Assembly: GCA_963978545.1 (NCBI GenBank)
Contig: OZ021729.1
Coordinates: 9,906,001 to 9,970,000, forward strand
Direction of reading: 5' to 3'
DNA length: 64,000 bases
From: Linyphia triangularis
Lineage: Eukaryota; Arthropoda; Arachnida; Araneae; Linyphiidae
Within the stretch, counting starts at the first letter, position 1, and every line of letters starts with the position of its first letter. The position numbers and the translations under genes were made by a program. Below, piece by piece: positions 43,678 to 56,702 of the stretch. The notes under the pieces were generated by a model, which had not been told where the DNA came from, did not search any database, and was given only the letters and a program-made list of their open reading frames with translations.

Positions 43678-44099
43678 CTAGCTGAATACCCGTGCTGCGC
43701 TACGAAATTTTACCATTAGCATTTTAGCAATCAAAAGACATTCATGTATTCTACACTTCAGACGTTTGCTCCCTTTTCGATCCCGACAAATTGATTTATC
43801 AAAATAGGAACTTTCCTTTGTTGACATTTTAAACGAAATTTATAATTGTGAATAGTAAACTGGAATAGTTTATTGTGTTTATGTTTGCTCTTAGTTCTAA
43901 ATTTCAAAGTAGTAGCTGTATTGGAATTAAGTTAATTAGACATTAAGTTAATCCTCGTATAGTTTCAATGTTGCGTCGTCTTTTCATCCCTTAAAAATTC
44001 GTTAATCGATATTGGAATGACTTATTTTTTTAACATTTGCAAAATAATATCAGAAAAATGACTACATTGGAAGAGGAACATTCGGATATCCCTCGTTTG

Positions 44100-47000
44100 G
44101 AACATTTAACCCCTTTTCGACCAATTAAAGTGGGTTAATCGAGATCGGAATAGTTTACTTTTTCTATTTTTACCATTGTTGATATTTGTGCCGATTTTCA
44201 GAGTTGTGACTATGTGGGAAGTAGGATTTTCGAATGTCCCCCGTTTGGAACGTTTAACCCCTTTTCGACCCCTTAAAGTGGGTTAATCGAGATCGGAATA
44301 GTTTACTTTTTCTATTTTTACCATTGTTGATATTTGTGCCGATTTTCAGAGTTGTGACTATGTGGGAAGTAGGATTTTCGAATGTCCCCCGTTTGGAACG
44401 TTTGACCCCTTTTCGACCCCTTAAAGTGTGTTAATCGAGATCGGAATAGTTTACTTTTTCTATTTTTACCATTGTTGATATTTGTGCCGATTTTCAGAGT
44501 TGTGACTATGTGGGAAGTAGGATTTTCGAATGTCCCCCGTTTGGAACGTTTGACCCCTTTTCGACCCCTTAAAGTGTGTTAATCGAGATCGGAATAGTTT
44601 ACTTTTTCTATTTTTACCATTGTTGATATTTGTGCCGATTTTCAGAGTTGTGACTATGTGGGAAGTAGGATTTTCGAATGTCCCCCGTTTGGAACGTTTA
44701 ACCCCTTTTCGACCCCTTAAAGTGTGTTAATCGAGATCGGAATAGTTTACTTTTTCTATTTTTACCATTGTTGATATTTGTGCCGATTTTCAGAGTTGTG
44801 ACTATGTGGGAAGTAGGATTTTCGAATGTCCCCCGTTTGGAACGTTTGACCCCTTTTCGACCCCTTAAAGTGTGTTAATCGAGATCGGAATAGTTTACTT
44901 TTTCTATTTTTACCATTGTTGATATTTGTGCCGATTTTCAGAGTTGTGACTATGTGGGAAGTAGGATTTTCGAATGTCCCCCGTTTGGAACGTTTGACCC
45001 CTTTTCGACCCCTTAAAGTGTGTTAATCGAGATCGGAATAGTTTACTTTTTCTATTTTTACCATTGTTGATATTTGTGCCGATTTTCAGAGTTGTGACTA
45101 TGTGGGAAGTAGGATTTTCGAATGTCCCCCGTTTGGAACGTTTGACCCCTTTTCGACCCCTTAAAGTGTGTTAATCGAGATCGGAATAGTTTACTTTTTC
45201 TATTTTTACCATTGTTGATATTTGTGCCGATTTTCAGAGTTGTGACTATGTGGGAAGTAGGATTTTCGAATGTCCCCCGTTTGGAACGTTTGACCCCTTT
45301 TCGACCCCTTAAAGTGTGTTAATCGAGATCGGAATAGTTTACTTTTTCTATTTTTACCATTGTTGATATTTGTGCCGATTTTCAGAGTTGTGACTATGTG
45401 GGAAGTAGGATTTTCGAATGTCCCCCGTTTGGAACGTTTAACCCCTTTTCGACCCCTTAAAGTGGGTTAATCGAGATCGGAATAGTTTACTTTTTCTATT
45501 TTTACCATTGTTGATATTTGTGCCGATTTTCAGAGTTGTGACTATGTGGGAAGTAGGATTTTCGAATGTCCCCCGTTTGGAACGTTTAACCCCTTTTCGA
45601 CCCCTTAAAGTGGGTTAATCGAGATCGGAATAGTTTACTTTTTCTATTTTTACCATTGTTGATATTTGTGCCGATTTTCAGAGTTGTGACTATGTGGGAA
45701 GTAGGATTTTCGAATGTCCCCCGTTTGGAACGTTTGACCCCTTTTCGACCCCTTAAAGTGTGTTAATCGAGATCGGAATAGTTTACTTTTTCTATTTTTA
45801 CCATTGTTGATATTTGTGCCGATTTTCAGAGTTGTGACTATGTGGGAAGTAGGATTTTCGAATGTCCCCCGTTTGGAACGTTTGACCCCTTTTCGACCCC
45901 TTAAAGTGTGTTAATCGAGATCGGAATAGTTTACTTTTTCTATTTTTACCATTGTTGATATTTGTGCCGATTTTCAGAGTTGTGACTATGTGGGAAGTAG
46001 GATTTTCGAATGTCCCCCGTTTGGAACGTTTAACCCCTTTTCGACCCCTTAAAGTGTGTTAATCGAGATCGGAATAGTTTACTTTTTCTATTTTTACCAT
46101 TGTTGATATTTGTGCCGATTTTCAGAGTTGTGACTATGTGGGAAGTAGGATTTTCGAATGTCCCCCGTTTGGAACGTTTGACCCCTTTTCGACCCCTTAA
46201 AGTGTGTTAATCGAGATCGGAATAGTTTACTTTTTCTATTTTTACCATTGTTGATATTTGTGCCGATTTTCAGAGTTGTGACTATGTGGGAAGTAGGATT
46301 TTCGAATGTCCCCCGTTTGGAACGTTTGACCCCTTTTCGACCCCTTAAAGTGTGTTAATCGAGATCGGAATAGTTTACTTTTTCTATTTTTACCATTGTT
46401 GATATTTGTGCCGATTTTCAGAGTTGTGACTATGTGGGAAGTAGGATTTTCGAATGTCCCCCGTTTGGAACGTTTGACCCCTTTTCGACCCCTTAAAGTG
46501 TGTTAATCGAGATCGGAATAGTTTACTTTTTCTATTTTTACCATTGTTGATATTTGTGCCGATTTTCAGAGTTGTGACTATGTGGGAAGTAGGATTTTCG
46601 AATGTCCCCCGTTTGGAACGTTTGACCCCTTTTCGACCCCTTAAAGTGTGTTAATCGAGATCGGAATAGTTTACTTTTTCTATTTTTACCATTGTTGATA
46701 TTTGTGCCGATTTTCAGAGTTGTGACTATGTGGGAAGTAGGATTTTCGAATGTCCCCCGTTTGGAACGTTTGACCCCTTTTCGACCCCTTAAAGTGTGTT
46801 AATCGAGATCGGAATAGTTTACTTTTTCTATTTTTACCATTGTTGATATTTATGCCGATTTTCAGAGTTGTGACTATGTGGGAAGTAGGATTTTCGAATG
46901 TCCCCCGTTTGGAACGTTTGACCCCTTTTCGACCCCTTAAAGTGTGTTAATCGAGATCGGAATAGTTTACTTTTTCTATTTTTACCATTGTTGATATTTG

Positions 47001-49994
47001 TGCCGATTTTCAGAGTTGTGACTATGTGGGAAGTAGGATTTTCGAATGTCCCCCGTTTGGAACGTTTGACCCCTTTTCGACCCCTTAAAGTGTGTTAATC
47101 GAGATCGGAATAGTTTACTTTTTCTATTTTTACCATTGTTGATATTTGTGCCGATTTTCAGAGTTGTGACTATGTGGGAAGTAGGATTTTCGAATGTCCC
47201 CCGTTTGGAACGTTTAACCCCTTTTCGACCCCTTAAAGTGGGTTAATCGAGATCGGAATAGTTTACTTTTTCTATTTTTACCATTGTTGATATTTGTGCC
47301 GATTTTCAGAGTTGTGACTATGTGGGAAGTAGGATTTTCGAATGTCCCCCGTTTGGAACGTTTAACCCCTTTTCGACCCCTTATAGTGTGTTAATCGAGA
47401 TCGGAATAGTTTACTTTTTCTATTTTTACCATTGTTGATATTTGTGCCGATTTTCAGAGTTGTGACTATGTGGGAAGTAGGATTTTCGAATGTCCCCCGT
47501 TTGGAACGTTTAACCCCTTTTCGACCCCTTAAAGTGTGTTAATCGAGATCGGAATAGTTTACTTTTTCTATTTTTACCATTGTTGATATTTGTGCCGATT
47601 TTCAGAGTTGTGACTATGTGGGAAGTAGGATTTTCGAATGTCCCCCGTTTGGAACGTTTGACCCCTTTTCGACCCCTTAAAGTGTGTTAATCGAGATCGG
47701 AATAGTTTACTTTTTCTATTTTTACCATTGTTGATATTTGTGCCGATTTTCAGAGTTGTGACTATGTGGGAAGTAGGATTTTCGAATGTCCCCCGTTTGG
47801 AACGTTTGACCCCTTTTCGACCCCTTAAAGTGTGTTAATCGAGATCGGAATAGTTTACTTTTTCTATTTTTACCATTGTTGATATTTGTGCCGATTTTCA
47901 GAGTTGTGACTATGTGGGAAGTAGGATTTTCGAATGTCCCCCGTTTGGAACGTTTGACCCCTTTTCGACCCCTTAAAGTGTGTTAATCGAGATCGGAATA
48001 GTTTACTTTTTCTATTTTTACCATTGTTGATATTTGTGCCGATTTTCAGAGTTGTGACTATGTGGGAAGTAGGATTTTCGAATGTCCCCCGTTTGGAACG
48101 TTTGACCCCTTTTCGACCCCTTAAAGTGTGTTAATCGAGATCGGAATAGTTTACTTTTTCTATTTTTACCATTGTTGATATTTGTGCCGATTTTCAGAGT
48201 TGTGACTATGTGGGAAGTAGGATTTTCGAATGTCCCCCGTTTGGAACGTTTGACCCCTTTTCGACCCCTTAAAGTGTGTTAATCGAGATCGGAATAGTTT
48301 ACTTTTTCTATTTTTACCATTGTTGATATTTATGCCGATTTTCAGAGTTGTGACTATGTGGGAAGTAGGATTTTCGAATGTCCCCCGTTTGGAACGTTTG
48401 ACCCCTTTTCGACCCCTTAAAGTGTGTTAATCGAGATCGGAATAGTTTACTTTTTCTATTTTTACCATTGTTGATATTTGTGCCGATTTTCAGAGTTGTG
48501 ACTATGTGGGAAGTAGGATTTTCGAATGTCCCCCGTTTGGAACGTTTGACCCCTTTTCGACCCCTTAAAGTGTGTTAATCGAGATCGGAATAGTTTACTT
48601 TTTCTATTTTTACCATTGTTGATATTTGTGCCGATTTTCAGAGTTGTGACTATGTGGGAAGTAGGATTTTCGAATGTCCCCCGTTTGGAACGTTTAACCC
48701 CTTTTCGACCCCTTAAAGTGGGTTAATCGAGATCGGAATAGTTTACTTTTTCTATTTTTACCATTGTTGATATTTGTGCCGATTTTCAGAGTTGTGACTA
48801 TGTGGGAAGTAGGATTTTCGAATGTCCCCCGTTTGGAACGTTTAACCCCTTTTCGACCCCTTATAGTGTGTTAATCGAGATCGGAATAGTTTACTTTTTC
48901 TATTTTTACCATTGTTGATATTTGTGCCGATTTTCAGAGTTGTGACTATGTGGGAAGTAGGATTTTCGAATGTCCCCCGTTTGGAACGTTTGACCCCTTT
49001 TCGACCCCTTAAAGTGTGTTAATCGAGATCGGAATAGTTTACTTTTTCTATTTTTACCATTGTTGATATTTGTGCCGATTTTCAGAGTTGTGACTATGTG
49101 GGAAGTAGGATTTTCGAATGTCCCCCGTTTGGAACGTTTGACCCCTTTTCGACCCCTTAAAGTGTGTTAATCGAGATCGGAATAGTTTACTTTTTCTATT
49201 TTTACCATTGTTGATATTTGTGCCGATTTTCAGAGTTGTGACTATGTGGGAAGTAGGATTTTCGAATGTCCCCCGTTTGGAACGTTTGACCCCTTTTCGA
49301 CCCCTTAAAGTGTGTTAATCGAGATCGGAATAGTTTACTTTTTCTATTTTTACCATTGTTGATATTTGTGCCGATTTTCAGAGTTGTGACTATGTGGGAA
49401 GTAGGATTTTCGAATGTCCCCCGTTTGGAACGTTTGACCCCTTTTCGACCCCTTAAAGTGTGTTAATCGAGATCGGAATAGTTTACTTTTTCTATTTTTA
49501 CCATTGTTGATATTTGTGCCGATTTTCAGAGTTGTGACTATGTGGGAAGTAGGATTTTCGAATGTCCCCCGTTTGGAACGTTTGACCCCTTTTCGACCCC
49601 TTAAAGTGTGTTAATCGAGATCGGAATAGTTTACTTTTTCTATTTTTACCATTGTTGATATTTATGCCGATTTTCAGAGTTGTGACTATGTGGGAAGTAG
49701 GATTTTCGAATGTCCCCCGTTTGGAACGTTTGACCCCTTTTCGACCCCTTAAAGTGTGTTAATCGAGATCGGAATAGTTTACTTTTTCTATTTTTACCAT
49801 TGTTGATATTTGTGCCGATTTTCAGAGTTGTGACTATGTGGGAAGTAGGATTTTCGAATGTCCCCCGTTTGGAACGTTTGACCCCTTTTCGACCCCTTAA
49901 AGTGTGTTAATCGAGATCGGAATAGTTTACTTTTTCTATTTTTACCATTGTTGATATTTGTGCCGATTTTCAGAGTTGTGACTATGTGGGAAGT
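44100..49994 (+). repeat. 148-bp satellite array, block 1 (about 40 monomers)
   Basis: 'ccgtttggaa' recurs at 44241, 44389, 44537 and onward at 148-bp steps. Monomers are nearly identical; variable sites include 'acgttt(a/g)acccc', 'aaagtg(g/t)gttaatcg', 'cctta(a/t)agtg' and 'gatattt(g/a)tgccg'. The last variant (A) occurs at 46851, 48331 and 49663, i.e. 10 and 9 monomers apart. No coding frame. Confidence 0.95.
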
Positions 49995-50088
49995 GGGAGA
50001 ATTAGTGATGAGTGAGTCAGTGAGTCAGTGAGTGAGTGAGTGAGTGAGTGAGTGAGTGAGTGAGGGCTTTGCCTTATATATATAGAGA
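49995..50088 (+). repeat. Array tail 1: (TGAG)n microsatellite plus TATATATAGAGA
   Basis: Monomer sequence breaks after 'gtgggaagt' into 'gggagaattagtgatgagtg', a TGAG/TCAG tract and 'gggctttgccttatatatat', and the array resumes directly mid-monomer at 'atatttgtgccg'. 94 bp, repeated exactly in length at 55310-55403. Confidence 0.92.
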
Positions 50089-53000
50089 ATATTTGTGCCG
50101 ATTTTCAGAGTTGTGACTATGTGGGAAGTAGGATTTTCGAATGTCCCCCGTTTGGAACGTTTGACCCCTTTTCGACCCCTTAAAGTGTGTTAATCGAGAT
50201 CGGAATAGTTTACTTTTTCTATTTTTACCATTGTTGATATTTGTGCCGATTTTCAGAGTTGTGACTATGTGGGAAGTAGGATTTTCGAATGTCCCCCGTT
50301 TGGAACGTTTGACCCCTTTTCGACCCCTTAAAGTGTGTTAATCGAGATCGGAATAGTTTACTTTTTCTATTTTTACCATTGTTGATATTTGTGCCGATTT
50401 TCAGAGTTGTGACTATGTGGGAAGTAGGATTTTCGAATGTCCCCCGTTTGGAACGTTTGACCCCTTTTCGACCCCTTAAAGTGTGTTAATCGAGATCGGA
50501 ATAGTTTACTTTTTCTATTTTTACCATTGTTGATATTTGTGCCGATTTTCAGAGTTGTGACTATGTGGGAAGTAGGATTTTCGAATGTCCCCCGTTTGGA
50601 ACGTTTGACCCCTTTTCGACCCCTTAAAGTGTGTTAATCGAGATCGGAATAGTTTACTTTTTCTATTTTTACCATTGTTGATATTTGTGCCGATTTTCAG
50701 AGTTGTGACTATGTGGGAAGTAGGATTTTCGAATGTCCCCCGTTTGGAACGTTTAACCCCTTTTCGACCCCTTAAAGTGGGTTAATCGAGATCGGAATAG
50801 TTTACTTTTTCTATTTTTACCATTGTTGATATTTGTGCCGATTTTCAGAGTTGTGACTATGTGGGAAGTAGGATTTTCGAATGTCCCCCGTTTGGAACGT
50901 TTAACCCCTTTTCGACCCCTTAAAGTGGGTTAATCGAGATCGGAATAGTTTACTTTTTCTATTTTTACCATTGTTGATATTTGTGCCGATTTTCAGAGTT
51001 GTGACTATGTGGGAAGTAGGATTTTCGAATGTCCCCCGTTTGGAACGTTTGACCCCTTTTCGACCCCTTAAAGTGTGTTAATCGAGATCGGAATAGTTTA
51101 CTTTTTCTATTTTTACCATTGTTGATATTTGTGCCGATTTTCAGAGTTGTGACTATGTGGGAAGTAGGATTTTCGAATGTCCCCCGTTTGGAACGTTTGA
51201 CCCCTTTTCGACCCCTTAAAGTGTGTTAATCGAGATCGGAATAGTTTACTTTTTCTATTTTTACCATTGTTGATATTTGTGCCGATTTTCAGAGTTGTGA
51301 CTATGTGGGAAGTAGGATTTTCGAATGTCCCCCGTTTGGAACGTTTAACCCCTTTTCGACCCCTTAAAGTGTGTTAATCGAGATCGGAATAGTTTACTTT
51401 TTCTATTTTTACCATTGTTGATATTTGTGCCGATTTTCAGAGTTGTGACTATGTGGGAAGTAGGATTTTCGAATGTCCCCCGTTTGGAACGTTTGACCCC
51501 TTTTCGACCCCTTAAAGTGTGTTAATCGAGATCGGAATAGTTTACTTTTTCTATTTTTACCATTGTTGATATTTGTGCCGATTTTCAGAGTTGTGACTAT
51601 GTGGGAAGTAGGATTTTCGAATGTCCCCCGTTTGGAACGTTTGACCCCTTTTCGACCCCTTAAAGTGTGTTAATCGAGATCGGAATAGTTTACTTTTTCT
51701 ATTTTTACCATTGTTGATATTTGTGCCGATTTTCAGAGTTGTGACTATGTGGGAAGTAGGATTTTCGAATGTCCCCCGTTTGGAACGTTTGACCCCTTTT
51801 CGACCCCTTAAAGTGTGTTAATCGAGATCGGAATAGTTTACTTTTTCTATTTTTACCATTGTTGATATTTGTGCCGATTTTCAGAGTTGTGACTATGTGG
51901 GAAGTAGGATTTTCGAATGTCCCCCGTTTGGAACGTTTGACCCCTTTTCGACCCCTTAAAGTGTGTTAATCGAGATCGGAATAGTTTACTTTTTCTATTT
52001 TTACCATTGTTGATATTTGTGCCGATTTTCAGAGTTGTGACTATGTGGGAAGTAGGATTTTCGAATGTCCCCCGTTTGGAACGTTTGACCCCTTTTCGAC
52101 CCCTTAAAGTGTGTTAATCGAGATCGGAATAGTTTACTTTTTCTATTTTTACCATTGTTGATATTTATGCCGATTTTCAGAGTTGTGACTATGTGGGAAG
52201 TAGGATTTTCGAATGTCCCCCGTTTGGAACGTTTGACCCCTTTTCGACCCCTTAAAGTGTGTTAATCGAGATCGGAATAGTTTACTTTTTCTATTTTTAC
52301 CATTGTTGATATTTGTGCCGATTTTCAGAGTTGTGACTATGTGGGAAGTAGGATTTTCGAATGTCCCCCGTTTGGAACGTTTGACCCCTTTTCGACCCCT
52401 TAAAGTGTGTTAATCGAGATCGGAATAGTTTACTTTTTCTATTTTTACCATTGTTGATATTTGTGCCGATTTTCAGAGTTGTGACTATGTGGGAAGTAGG
52501 ATTTTCGAATGTCCCCCGTTTGGAACGTTTAACCCCTTTTCGACCCCTTAAAGTGGGTTAATCGAGATCGGAATAGTTTACTTTTTCTATTTTTACCATT
52601 GTTGATATTTGTGCCGATTTTCAGAGTTGTGACTATGTGGGAAGTAGGATTTTCGAATGTCCCCCGTTTGGAACGTTTAACCCCTTTTCGACCCCTTATA
52701 GTGTGTTAATCGAGATCGGAATAGTTTACTTTTTCTATTTTTACCATTGTTGATATTTGTGCCGATTTTCAGAGTTGTGACTATGTGGGAAGTAGGATTT
52801 TCGAATGTCCCCCGTTTGGAACGTTTAACCCCTTTTCGACCCCTTAAAGTGTGTTAATCGAGATCGGAATAGTTTACTTTTTCTATTTTTACCATTGTTG
52901 ATATTTGTGCCGATTTTCAGAGTTGTGACTATGTGGGAAGTAGGATTTTCGAATGTCCCCCGTTTGGAACGTTTGACCCCTTTTCGACCCCTTAAAGTGT

Positions 53001-55309
53001 GTTAATCGAGATCGGAATAGTTTACTTTTTCTATTTTTACCATTGTTGATATTTGTGCCGATTTTCAGAGTTGTGACTATGTGGGAAGTAGGATTTTCGA
53101 ATGTCCCCCGTTTGGAACGTTTGACCCCTTTTCGACCCCTTAAAGTGTGTTAATCGAGATCGGAATAGTTTACTTTTTCTATTTTTACCATTGTTGATAT
53201 TTGTGCCGATTTTCAGAGTTGTGACTATGTGGGAAGTAGGATTTTCGAATGTCCCCCGTTTGGAACGTTTGACCCCTTTTCGACCCCTTAAAGTGTGTTA
53301 ATCGAGATCGGAATAGTTTACTTTTTCTATTTTTACCATTGTTGATATTTGTGCCGATTTTCAGAGTTGTGACTATGTGGGAAGTAGGATTTTCGAATGT
53401 CCCCCGTTTGGAACGTTTGACCCCTTTTCGACCCCTTAAAGTGTGTTAATCGAGATCGGAATAGTTTACTTTTTCTATTTTTACCATTGTTGATATTTGT
53501 GCCGATTTTCAGAGTTGTGACTATGTGGGAAGTAGGATTTTCGAATGTCCCCCGTTTGGAACGTTTGACCCCTTTTCGACCCCTTAAAGTGTGTTAATCG
53601 AGATCGGAATAGTTTACTTTTTCTATTTTTACCATTGTTGATATTTATGCCGATTTTCAGAGTTGTGACTATGTGGGAAGTAGGATTTTCGAATGTCCCC
53701 CGTTTGGAACGTTTGACCCCTTTTCGACCCCTTAAAGTGTGTTAATCGAGATCGGAATAGTTTACTTTTTCTATTTTTACCATTGTTGATATTTGTGCCG
53801 ATTTTCAGAGTTGTGACTATGTGGGAAGTAGGATTTTCGAATGTCCCCCGTTTGGAACGTTTGACCCCTTTTCGACCCCTTAAAGTGTGTTAATCGAGAT
53901 CGGAATAGTTTACTTTTTCTATTTTTACCATTGTTGATATTTGTGCCGATTTTCAGAGTTGTGACTATGTGGGAAGTAGGATTTTCGAATGTCCCCCGTT
54001 TGGAACGTTTAACCCCTTTTCGACCCCTTAAAGTGGGTTAATCGAGATCGGAATAGTTTACTTTTTCTATTTTTACCATTGTTGATATTTGTGCCGATTT
54101 TCAGAGTTGTGACTATGTGGGAAGTAGGATTTTCGAATGTCCCCCGTTTGGAACGTTTAACCCCTTTTCGACCCCTTATAGTGTGTTAATCGAGATCGGA
54201 ATAGTTTACTTTTTCTATTTTTACCATTGTTGATATTTGTGCCGATTTTCAGAGTTGTGACTATGTGGGAAGTAGGATTTTCGAATGTCCCCCGTTTGGA
54301 ACGTTTGACCCCTTTTCGACCCCTTAAAGTGTGTTAATCGAGATCGGAATAGTTTACTTTTTCTATTTTTACCATTGTTGATATTTGTGCCGATTTTCAG
54401 AGTTGTGACTATGTGGGAAGTAGGATTTTCGAATGTCCCCCGTTTGGAACGTTTGACCCCTTTTCGACCCCTTAAAGTGTGTTAATCGAGATCGGAATAG
54501 TTTACTTTTTCTATTTTTACCATTGTTGATATTTGTGCCGATTTTCAGAGTTGTGACTATGTGGGAAGTAGGATTTTCGAATGTCCCCCGTTTGGAACGT
54601 TTGACCCCTTTTCGACCCCTTAAAGTGTGTTAATCGAGATCGGAATAGTTTACTTTTTCTATTTTTACCATTGTTGATATTTGTGCCGATTTTCAGAGTT
54701 GTGACTATGTGGGAAGTAGGATTTTCGAATGTCCCCCGTTTGGAACGTTTGACCCCTTTTCGACCCCTTAAAGTGTGTTAATCGAGATCGGAATAGTTTA
54801 CTTTTTCTATTTTTACCATTGTTGATATTTGTGCCGATTTTCAGAGTTGTGACTATGTGGGAAGTAGGATTTTCGAATGTCCCCCGTTTGGAACGTTTGA
54901 CCCCTTTTCGACCCCTTAAAGTGTGTTAATCGAGATCGGAATAGTTTACTTTTTCTATTTTTACCATTGTTGATATTTATGCCGATTTTCAGAGTTGTGA
55001 CTATGTGGGAAGTAGGATTTTCGAATGTCCCCCGTTTGGAACGTTTGACCCCTTTTCGACCCCTTAAAGTGTGTTAATCGAGATCGGAATAGTTTACTTT
55101 TTCTATTTTTACCATTGTTGATATTTGTGCCGATTTTCAGAGTTGTGACTATGTGGGAAGTAGGATTTTCGAATGTCCCCCGTTTGGAACGTTTGACCCC
55201 TTTTCGACCCCTTAAAGTGTGTTAATCGAGATCGGAATAGTTTACTTTTTCTATTTTTACCATTGTTGATATTTGTGCCGATTTTCAGAGTTGTGACTAT
55301 GTGGGAAGT
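50089..55309 (+). repeat. 148-bp satellite array, block 2 (about 35 monomers)
   Basis: Same monomer. The marker variant lies at 52166, 53646 and 54978, each exactly 5315 bp after its counterpart in block 1, and tail 2 is exactly 5315 bp after tail 1. Blocks 1 (its last 5.2 kb) and 2 are therefore tandem copies of one superunit. Confidence 0.95.
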
Positions 55310-55403
55310 GGGAGAATTAGTGATGAGTGAGTCAGTGAGTCAGTGAGTGAGTGAGTGAGTGAGTGAGTGAGTGAGTGAGGGCTTTGCCTTATATATATAG
55401 AGA
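55310..55403 (+). repeat. Array tail 2: (TGAG)n microsatellite plus TATATATAGAGA
   Basis: As tail 1, same length, same junction on both sides. Confidence 0.92.
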
Positions 55404-56628
55404 ATATTTGTGCCGATTTTCAGAGTTGTGACTATGTGGGAAGTAGGATTTTCGAATGTCCCCCGTTTGGAACGTTTGACCCCTTTTCGACCCCTTAAAG
55501 TGTGTTAATCGAGATCGGAATAGTTTACTTTTTCTATTTTTACCATTGTTGATATTTGTGCCGATTTTCAGAGTTGTGACTATGTGGGAAGTAGGATTTT
55601 CGAATGTCCCCCGTTTGGAACGTTTGACCCCTTTTCGACCCCTTAAAGTGTGTTAATCGAGATCGGAATAGTTTACTTTTTCTATTTTTACCATTGTTGA
55701 TATTTGTGCCGATTTTCAGAGTTGTGACTATGTGGGAAGTAGGATTTTCGAATGTCCCCCGTTTGGAACGTTTGACCCCTTTTCGACCCCTTAAAGTGTG
55801 TTAATCGAGATCGGAATAGTTTACTTTTTCTATTTTTACCATTGTTGATATTTGTGCCGATTTTCAGAGTTGTGACTATGTGGGAAGTAGGATTTTCGAA
55901 TGTCCCCCGTTTGGAACGTTTGACCCCTTTTCGACCCCTTAAAGTGTGTTAATCGAGATCGGAATAGTTTACTTTTTCTATTTTTACCATTGTTGATATT
56001 TGTGCCGATTTTCAGAGTTGTGACTATGTGGGAAGTAGGATTTTCGAATGTCCCCCGTTTGGAACGTTTGACCCCTTTTCGACCCCTTAAAGTGTGTTAA
56101 TCGAGATCGGAATAGTTTACTTTTTCTATTTTTACCATTGTTGATATTTGTGCCGATTTTCAGAGTTGTGACTATGTGGGAAGTAGGATTTTCGAATGTC
56201 CCCCGTTTGGAACGTTTGACCCCTTTTCGACCCCTTAAAGTGTGTTAATCGAGATCGGAATAGTTTACTTTTTCTATTTTTACCATTGTTGATATTTATG
56301 CCGATTTTCAGAGTTGTGACTATGTGGGAAGTAGGATTTTCGAATGTCCCCCGTTTGGAACGTTTGACCCCTTTTCGACCCCTTAAAGTGTGTTAATCGA
56401 GATCGGAATAGTTTACTTTTTCTATTTTTACCATTGTTGATATTTGTGCCGATTTTCAGAGTTGTGACTATGTGGGAAGTAGGATTTTCGAATGTCCCCC
56501 GTTTGGAACGTTTGACCCCTTTTCGACCCCTTAAAGTGTGTTAATCGAGATCGGAATAGTTTACTTTTTCTATTTTTACCATTGTTGATATTTGTGCCGA
56601 TTTTCAGAGTTGTGACTATGTGGGAAGT
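55404..56628 (+). repeat. 148-bp satellite array, block 3 (about 8 monomers)
   Basis: Same monomer; one marker variant at 56297. From tail 2 start to tail 3 start is 1319 bp. Confidence 0.93.
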
Positions 56629-56702
56629 GGGAGAATTAGTGATGAGTGAGTCAGTGAGTGAGTGAGTGAGTGAGTGAGGGCTTTGCCTTATATATATAGA
56701 GA
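56629..56702 (+). repeat. Array tail 3, terminal copy, 20 bp shorter
   Basis: Same tail with five fewer tetranucleotide units. It is followed by non-repetitive DNA, so it marks the outer end of the block. The minus-strand ORF at 56428-56718 is a translation of the microsatellite and monomer, not a gene. Confidence 0.9.

Larger units (their letters stand above)
43678..56702 (+). mobile_element. Satellite-bearing element: CTAGCTGAATACC head, 148-bp array, TATATATAGAGA tail
   Basis: The head 'ctagctgaatacccgtgctg' (43678) is followed by diverged versions of the monomer (43.77-44.10 kb), then the homogeneous array, then a (TGAG)n microsatellite and 'gggctttgccttatatatat'. Possible AGAGA duplication at both ends (43673-43677, 56698-56702), though AGAGA also ends the internal tails. 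The structure - unique ends around an internal tandem array with a terminal microsatellite - parallels known arthropod and bivalve non-autonomous elements with central tandem repeats (e.g. Helentron-associated elements). That assignment is inference. Confidence 0.5.

Noticed and set aside
44100..56702. CRISPR-like array
   Set aside because: The whole 148-bp period is conserved with no unique spacers, in a eukaryotic intron; this is satellite DNA.
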